From Bog-756 sp036513075 (GTDB taxonomy: Bacteria; Actinomycetota; Acidimicrobiia; Acidimicrobiales; RAAP-2), in NCBI GenBank assembly GCA_036513075.1, contig DATBZS010000039.1, positions 1 to 43,561 of the forward strand: a stretch of DNA of 43,561 bases. The letters are read 5' to 3'. The notes beneath the pieces were generated by a model. It was not told the DNA's origin, did no database searches, and saw only the letters and a list, made by a program, of their open reading frames with translations. This document shows positions 39,701-43,561 of the stretch, in pieces (positions within the stretch are counted from its first letter, which is position 1; each line of letters opens with the position of its first letter). The position numbers and the translations under genes were made by a program.

Positions 39701-41617
39701 ATGACTGCCGAACAGCAGCTCGAGCGCTCGGTCTTGGAGAGCAAGGAGCGCGATGAGCTCCATGCGATCGCACAGGCCCTGTCTGTGAAGACCACCACCC
39801 GGACCAAGAAGGCCGATATCATCGACGGCATCCTGAAGGCCACCGGTGTGGGCGTCGACGACGCCCCGTCCGCACCCGCCGCCCGCGCCCCGCGTGGACC
39901 CCGCAACCGGGACGGCGCCGAAGCGGCTGACGCCCCGGCGGCGACCAACGGCGACCATGCCGACCCCGGCGCACCGGCTGAGAAGCCCCGCCGGGCTCCA
40001 GCTGTCCTGTCCTTCTCGCCGGACGATGATGCCGCCGGCACCGACGTTGGGGCCGAGCTCGACTACGACTTCGACGACCTCACTTCCAGAGGGACGACCG
40101 AGGTTGGTGGTTCCAACGGTTCGTCTGACGAGTCCGGTGCCGATGGCGCCGGTCGCGGCCAGCAGAACGCTGGCCACGTCCGCCAGAACAATCAGGGTGG
40201 CCAGGGAAACAACCAGAACCAGGGCCGCCAGAACAACCAGGGTGGCCAAGGCAACCAGGGCAATCGCAACCAGGGTCGCCAGAACAACCAAGGCAACCAG
40301 GGCAACAACCAGAACCAGGGCAATCGCAACAACCAGGGCAACCGCAACAACCAGAACCAGGGCGGCGGCAGCGACGACATCGGCAACCGTCGGTCCAACC
40401 GGCGGCGCCGCGGACGTGAACGCCAGGGCGGTCAAGAGGGCGACCTCCAGGGCGCAGGCAACCAGGAACAGCAGTACCAGGGTGAGCTCATCCCGGTCAC
40501 CGGCCTGCTCGATCTGCGCGATGAGGGCTATGGCTTCCTGCGGTGCGAGGGCTACCTCGCCTCGCCCAAGGACGTCTACATCTCGATCAGTCAGGCTCGC
40601 CGCTTCGCACTCCGCAAGGGAGACAGCGTCGAAGGCTTCTGTCGCCCGGCCGGATCGACCGAGAAGTTCCCGGCACTGCTCCAGATCGACAAGGTGTCGG
40701 ACATGGATCCCGAGGTGGCCCGACTCCGGCCGCGGTTTGAGGACCTGACCCCGCTGTTCCCGGACGAGAGGCTTCACCTCGAGATGCCGGGCGAGAAGGA
40801 GGACATGACGGCCCGCATCGTCGACCTCCTGTCGCCGATCGGCAAGGGCCAGCGCGGCCTCATCGTGTCGCCCCCGAAGGCGGGCAAGACCACGGTGATG
40901 AAGCACATCGCCCACTCCATCGAGGCCAACAACCCCGACGTCCACCTGATGGTCCTCCTGGTCGACGAGCGTCCCGAGGAGGTCACCGACATGCGTCGGT
41001 CGGTCAAGGGTGAGGTCATCGCCTCGACCTTCGACCGCCCCGCCGACGAGCACACCGCGGTCGCCGAGTTGGCCATCGAACGGGCCAAGCGCCTGGTCGA
41101 GGGCGGCCGTGACGTGGTCATCATCCTCGACGGCATCACCCGCCTGGCCCGCGCCTACAACCTGGCGGCGCCGGCCACCGGCCGGATCATGTCAGGTGGC
41201 GTGGACTCCGGTGCGCTCTATCCGCCGAAGAAGTTCTTCGGTGCCGCCCGCAATATCGAGGAGGGCGGTTCGCTGACCATCCTCGCCACCGCGCTGGTGG
41301 AGACCGGGTCCAAGATGGACGAGGTCATCTTCGAGGAGTTCAAGGGCACCGGCAACATGGAGCTCCGGCTCGACCGGCGCCTGGCCGAGCGCCGGCTCTA
41401 CCCGTCGATTGACGTCAATGCCAGCTCCACCCGCCACGAGGAACTCCTCTTCGACCGCTCGCAACTCCAGCAGGTGTGGAAGCTCCGACGTGTGCTCAAT
41501 GCACTGGCCAACGAAGGCAGCGCCGCCGCCGGCCTCGAGCTCCTCATGGACAAGGTCCGCACCACCAAGAGCAATGACGAGTTCTTGGCGGAGATCGCCA
41601 AGGGTCCGGCTACCTGA
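39701..41617 (+). CDS. rho: Transcription termination factor Rho with Asn/Gln-rich insertion
   Basis: Hexameric RNA-dependent ATPase that ends transcription. It has 638 residues, longer than the 419 of Escherichia coli because of a large N-terminal insertion, as is common in actinobacteria. Order: Rho_N helical domain (about residues 5-48), Ala/Pro/Asp-rich linker, a low-complexity Asn/Gln/Gly/Arg segment (151-223), a basic patch (RRRRGRER), the cold-shock RNA-binding domain (GLLDLRDEGYGFLR to GDSVEGFCRPAG), and the ATPase core with Walker A PPKAGKTT (Lys 396) and Walker B VVIILDG. The end (SGGVDSGALYPPKKFFGAARNIEEGGSLTI, LDRRLAERRLYPSID) is normal. The Asn/Gln content of the insertion is unusual for the phylum, where Arg/Asp/Gly-rich insertions are the rule I know. 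GAGG six bases before the ATG supports the start. Confidence 0.97.
   Translation: MTAEQQLERSVLESKERDELHAIAQALSVKTTTRTKKADIIDGILKATGVGVDDAPSAPAARAPRGPRNRDGAEAADAPAATNGDHADPGAPAEKPRRAPAVLSFSPDDDAAGTDVGAELDYDFDDLTSRGTTEVGGSNGSSDESGADGAGRGQQNAGHVRQNNQGGQGNNQNQGRQNNQGGQGNQGNRNQGRQNNQGNQGNNQNQGNRNNQGNRNNQNQGGGSDDIGNRRSNRRRRGRERQGGQEGDLQGAGNQEQQYQGELIPVTGLLDLRDEGYGFLRCEGYLASPKDVYISISQARRFALRKGDSVEGFCRPAGSTEKFPALLQIDKVSDMDPEVARLRPRFEDLTPLFPDERLHLEMPGEKEDMTARIVDLLSPIGKGQRGLIVSPPKAGKTTVMKHIAHSIEANNPDVHLMVLLVDERPEEVTDMRRSVKGEVIASTFDRPADEHTAVAELAIERAKRLVEGGRDVVIILDGITRLARAYNLAAPATGRIMSGGVDSGALYPPKKFFGAARNIEEGGSLTILATALVETGSKMDEVIFEEFKGTGNMELRLDRRLAERRLYPSIDVNASSTRHEELLFDRSQLQQVWKLRRVLNALANEGSAAAGLELLMDKVRTTKSNDEFLAEIAKGPAT
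40151..40369 (+). repeat. Low-complexity Asn/Gln/Gly repeat within rho
   Basis: The 219 bases encode 73 residues built from variations of NNQGNQG and RQNNQG. I count about 24 Asn and 20 Gln, roughly 60% together; the rest is mainly Gly and Arg. At DNA level AACCAGGGC and close variants recur many times with irregular spacing. Slippage could change its length between strains. Confidence 0.9.
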
Positions 41618-41631
41618 TCCCACCCGATCAT

Positions 41632-41662
41632 CCGGGCTGATCGCTCAACCGGATCATCCCGG
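41632..41662 (+). terminator. Terminator-like hairpin after rho
   Basis: CCGGGCTGATC (41632-41642) pairs with GATCATCCCGG (41652-41662) with one mismatch and a nine-base loop. It begins 15 bases after the rho stop. No T tract follows. Confidence 0.6.
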
Positions 41663-41692
41663 GCCGCCGGTCGACGCCGGGAGCAGCTCCGC

Positions 41693-41698
41693 TACACT
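41693..41698 (+). promoter_or_regulatory. Likely -10 element of rpmE
   Basis: TACACT lies about 58 bases before the rpmE ATG, giving a leader of roughly 50 nt that contains the AGGAG ribosome site. The -35 region is not clear. Confidence 0.4.
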
Positions 41699-41756
41699 GT
41701 GTCCGCTGCAATCGGGCGTGTCCCGCCTCACGGGTGCGCCACTACAGGAGATCTCC

Positions 41757-41993
41757 ATGAAGACCGACACCCACCCCGACTACGCCGAGACCTCGGTGCG
41801 CTGCTCTTGCGGGAACACGTTCACCACGCGCTCGACCAAGCCCGAGATCACCCTCGAGCTCTGCAATGAGTGCCACCCCTTCTTCACCGGCAAGCAGAAG
41901 CTGGTTGACTCCGGCGGCCGGGTCGAGCGCTTCCAGCGCCGCTACGCAGCCGGCGGTCGCAAGAAGAAGCCGACCTCCCCGACCGAGAGCTGA
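41757..41993 (+). CDS. rpmE: Ribosomal protein bL31, zinc-binding form
   Basis: A 78-residue bL31 of the 50S subunit. The zinc ligands C16-S-C18 and C36-N-E-C39 (LCNECHPF) show it is the C+ form, which is replaced by a C- paralogue under zinc limitation in many bacteria. The N-terminal MKTDTHPDY and FFTGKQKLVDSGGRVERFQRRY segments are conserved. The ATG at 41757 has AGGAG six bases upstream (41746-41750). It follows rho and precedes prfA, the actinobacterial order. Confidence 0.97.
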   Translation: MKTDTHPDYAETSVRCSCGNTFTTRSTKPEITLELCNECHPFFTGKQKLVDSGGRVERFQRRYAAGGRKKKPTSPTES

Positions 41994-42000
41994 ATCACTC

Positions 42001-42020
42001 GGCCGCCCCACTGTGCGGCC
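42001..42020 (+). terminator. Short hairpin after rpmE
   Basis: GGCCGC (42001-42006) pairs with GCGGCC (42015-42020) over an eight-base loop, seven bases after the rpmE stop. It may terminate the rpmE message before prfA, which has its own promoter hexamer. Confidence 0.45.
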
Positions 42021-42093
42021 TATCGCGTCGACTGCGGCACTCCGATCCACACCGGCTCCGGCGTGACCGACGGGTGACGCTACCCTTCTTCCC

Positions 42094-43170
42094 GTGCTCA
42101 ACGACCGCCTGAGGGAACGCCTGGTCGACCTTGAGCAGGAGTACGAGTCGGTTCTGGCCGAGCTCAACGACCCTGGCCTCTCGTCGGATCCGAAACGTCT
42201 GCGTGAGGTGTCGCGTCGACACCGCGAGCTCGAAGAGGTCGTCGGATGCTTCCGCCGCCTCGAGTCCTCGTTCGACGACCTCGAAGCGGCCCGCGAGATG
42301 GTCAAGGACTCAGCCGGGGGCGAGCGGGATCTGGCCCAGGCTGAGGTGGCCCAGGCCGAGGAGGACATCGCCCGGCTCGAAGAGGAGCTCCGGCTGCTCC
42401 TCGTCCCCCGCGACCCCAATGCCGGTCGCAACGTGATCATGGAGATCCGGGGGGCCGAGGGCGGTGAGGAGGCCAACCTCTTCGCCAAGAATCTGTTCGA
42501 TATGTATTCGCGCTACGCGATGTCCAAGGGGTGGAAAGTCGAGGTCCTGTCATCCAGCCCGTCCGAGCGCGACGGCCTCAACGAAATCACCTTCGTGGTC
42601 AAGGGTGAGGATGCCTGGCAGCGCCTCGAGCACGAGGGCGGGCCCCACCGGGTGCAGCGGGTGCCGGTCACCGAGTCACAGGGGCGGATCCACACCTCGT
42701 CGGCCGCCATTGCCGTGTTGCCCGAGGCGGAAGAGGTCGACGTCGACATCGACCCGGGCGACCTCAAGATCGACGTCTACCGGTCGACCGGTCCGGGCGG
42801 ACAGTCGGTCAACACCACTGACTCGGCCGTGCGAATCACCCACGTGCCGACCGGCATCGTGGTGGCCATGCAGGACGAAAAGAGCCAGATTCAGAACCGG
42901 GCCAAGGCGATGATCGTCCTGAGATCCCGACTGCTCAAGGCCGAGCAGGACCGCCAGACCGCCGAACTGTCCGAGCAGCGCCGCAGCCAGGTTGGTGGTG
43001 GCGGGCGATCCGAGAAGATCCGGACCTACAACTACAAGGAGAACCGGGTCACCGACCACCGCATCAAGCTGACCCTTCACAAGCTCGACCGGATCCTCAC
43101 GGGTGACCTCGATGAGCTGACCGAAGCGCTGATGGCCGACAAGCGCTACCACCAACTGGACGAGGGCTGA
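42094..43170 (+). CDS. prfA: Peptide chain release factor 1
   Basis: Release factor 1, which recognises UAA and UAG and triggers peptide release. It has 358 residues. The anticodon-like tripeptide region reads QRVPVTESQGRIHTS, with P191-V-T193 in the place of the P-x-T motif of RF1, distinguishing it from RF2. The catalytic GGQ is G235-G-Q237 in STGPGGQSVNTTDSAVR. The coiled-coil N-terminal domain (LRERLVDLEQEYESV to LRLLLV) and MEIRGAEGGEEANLFA are typical. The GTG at 42094 follows TACCCT (42081-42086) by seven bases with no ribosome site. The prmC gene, which methylates the GGQ glutamine, starts seven bases after the stop. Confidence 0.97.
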   Translation: MLNDRLRERLVDLEQEYESVLAELNDPGLSSDPKRLREVSRRHRELEEVVGCFRRLESSFDDLEAAREMVKDSAGGERDLAQAEVAQAEEDIARLEEELRLLLVPRDPNAGRNVIMEIRGAEGGEEANLFAKNLFDMYSRYAMSKGWKVEVLSSSPSERDGLNEITFVVKGEDAWQRLEHEGGPHRVQRVPVTESQGRIHTSSAAIAVLPEAEEVDVDIDPGDLKIDVYRSTGPGGQSVNTTDSAVRITHVPTGIVVAMQDEKSQIQNRAKAMIVLRSRLLKAEQDRQTAELSEQRRSQVGGGGRSEKIRTYNYKENRVTDHRIKLTLHKLDRILTGDLDELTEALMADKRYHQLDEG

Positions 43171-43177
43171 GGCGGCG

Positions 43178-43561
43178 GTGGCCGTGGAGACCGGGCACAA
43201 CGGTGCCGAAGCGGTTCCTGTGGTCGGGCGCGCCGACCTGTGTGCCGAGGTGGCCCATCGGGTCGGGTCGTCCCGGGAGGCGGTCTGGATCGTCGACCAC
43301 GCCTCCTCCATGACCGACGACGGGTCCGGAGCGGTTCGGGACGCCGCCCTCGCCCTGGTCGACCGGCGGACCGCCGGTGAACCGTTGCAGTACGTACTGG
43401 GCACCTGGGCCTTCCGCTCGCTCGAGTTGGCGGTCGACCGGCGGGTGCTCATCCCGCGGCCCGAGACCGAGCAGGTGGTGGAGTTGGCGCTGGGGGAGCT
43501 GGCCCGAATCGCCCAGACCCGGGATTCCGGAGGCGACCCGCTGGTCTGTGTCGACCTCGGA
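43178..43561 (+). CDS. prmC: Release factor glutamine methyltransferase, N-terminal part (runs off window)
   Basis: The first 128 codons of PrmC/HemK, the S-adenosylmethionine-dependent enzyme that methylates the GGQ glutamine of release factors. The N-terminal helical domain contains GEPLQYVLGTWAFRSLELAVDRRVLIPRPETEQVVELAL, a near-invariant PrmC stretch. The last codons VCVDLG are the start of SAM motif I, and the NPPY motif must lie beyond the edge. The GTG at 43178 has GAGG five bases upstream; GTG 43184 is an in-frame alternative. It forms an operon with prfA, its substrate's gene. Confidence 0.95.
   Translation, partial: MAVETGHNGAEAVPVVGRADLCAEVAHRVGSSREAVWIVDHASSMTDDGSGAVRDAALALVDRRTAGEPLQYVLGTWAFRSLELAVDRRVLIPRPETEQVVELALGELARIAQTRDSGGDPLVCVDLG

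Noticed and set aside
40151..40369. Possible CRISPR-like or satellite repeat
   Set aside because: The repeats are short, irregular, in frame and coding for the Rho insertion; there are no spacers and no cas genes.
39173..41053. A 626-codon minus frame
   Set aside because: Antisense to thrC and rho. Its Leu/Val/Ala repeats are simply the complement of the Asn/Gln-rich rho segment.

Overview
The window is chromosomal DNA from a high-GC actinobacterium. The evidence is a WhiB-family regulator, the SCO1664 / DUF3090 / MSMEG_4193 gene trio that is largely restricted to Actinobacteria, and a right end in the actinobacterial order argS-lysA-hom-thrC-rho-rpmE-prfA-prmC. An F420-hydrogenase-beta-like protein and many genes that appear leaderless fit as well. 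Class Acidimicrobiia is my best guess from overall style; it is an inference and not demonstrated here.

Layout. 1-6.1 kb: whiB diverges from a glycerophosphodiester phosphodiesterase gene, followed by etfB-etfA with two stem-loops behind them, then an MBOAT / SGNH-hydrolase pair of the polysaccharide O-acetylation type. 6.2-10.5 kb (minus strand): an MMPL exporter runs into a histidine phosphatase, DUF3090 and a PI3/4-kinase-like SCO1664 protein with overlapping ends. 10.6-12.6 kb: an FrhB-like iron-sulfur flavoprotein diverges from an Fpg/Nei glycosylase. 12.6-14.75 kb (minus): LuxR regulator, SnoaL-like protein with a perfect 20-bp palindrome in front, and a Bcp peroxiredoxin. 14.9-20.8 kb (plus): thiC, a DEAD-box RNA helicase with a long leader, PIG-L deacetylase, class I amidotransferase, hemolysin III, and a small membrane protein. 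20.8-24.2 kb: an isocitrate/isopropylmalate dehydrogenase-family enzyme, HAD hydrolase, cupin-like protein and a VOC protein between two 20-bp direct repeats. 24.3-28.9 kb (minus): aconitase and a DrrAB-type ABC exporter. 29.1-31.4 kb: a second Bcp, then an operon of a 9-residue-repeat protein, an RDD membrane protein and an AlkB-like dioxygenase. 31.5-33.4 kb: a DUF2510-like membrane protein, a gene-poor stretch with nested palindromes, and a DxD glycosyltransferase. 33.7-43.6 kb: tRNA-Arg(CCG), argS-lysA, hom-thrC, rho, rpmE, prfA and the start of prmC.

How the genes work together: the right end is housekeeping (aspartate-family amino acids, translation, transcription termination). ETF and aconitase belong to central electron and carbon flow. 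Two Bcp peroxiredoxins, Fpg and AlkB give oxidative and alkylation defence. The left part is largely envelope-related (MBOAT/SGNH, MMPL, DrrAB, RDD).

The most notable observations are a Rho factor whose N-terminal insertion is about 60% Asn+Gln (prion-like), a 20-bp lux-box-like palindrome next to a SnoaL/LuxR gene pair, and a recurrent TANNNT-N5-9-start-codon arrangement that implies widespread leaderless transcription. I found no CRISPR array, complete insertion sequence, prophage or rRNA.
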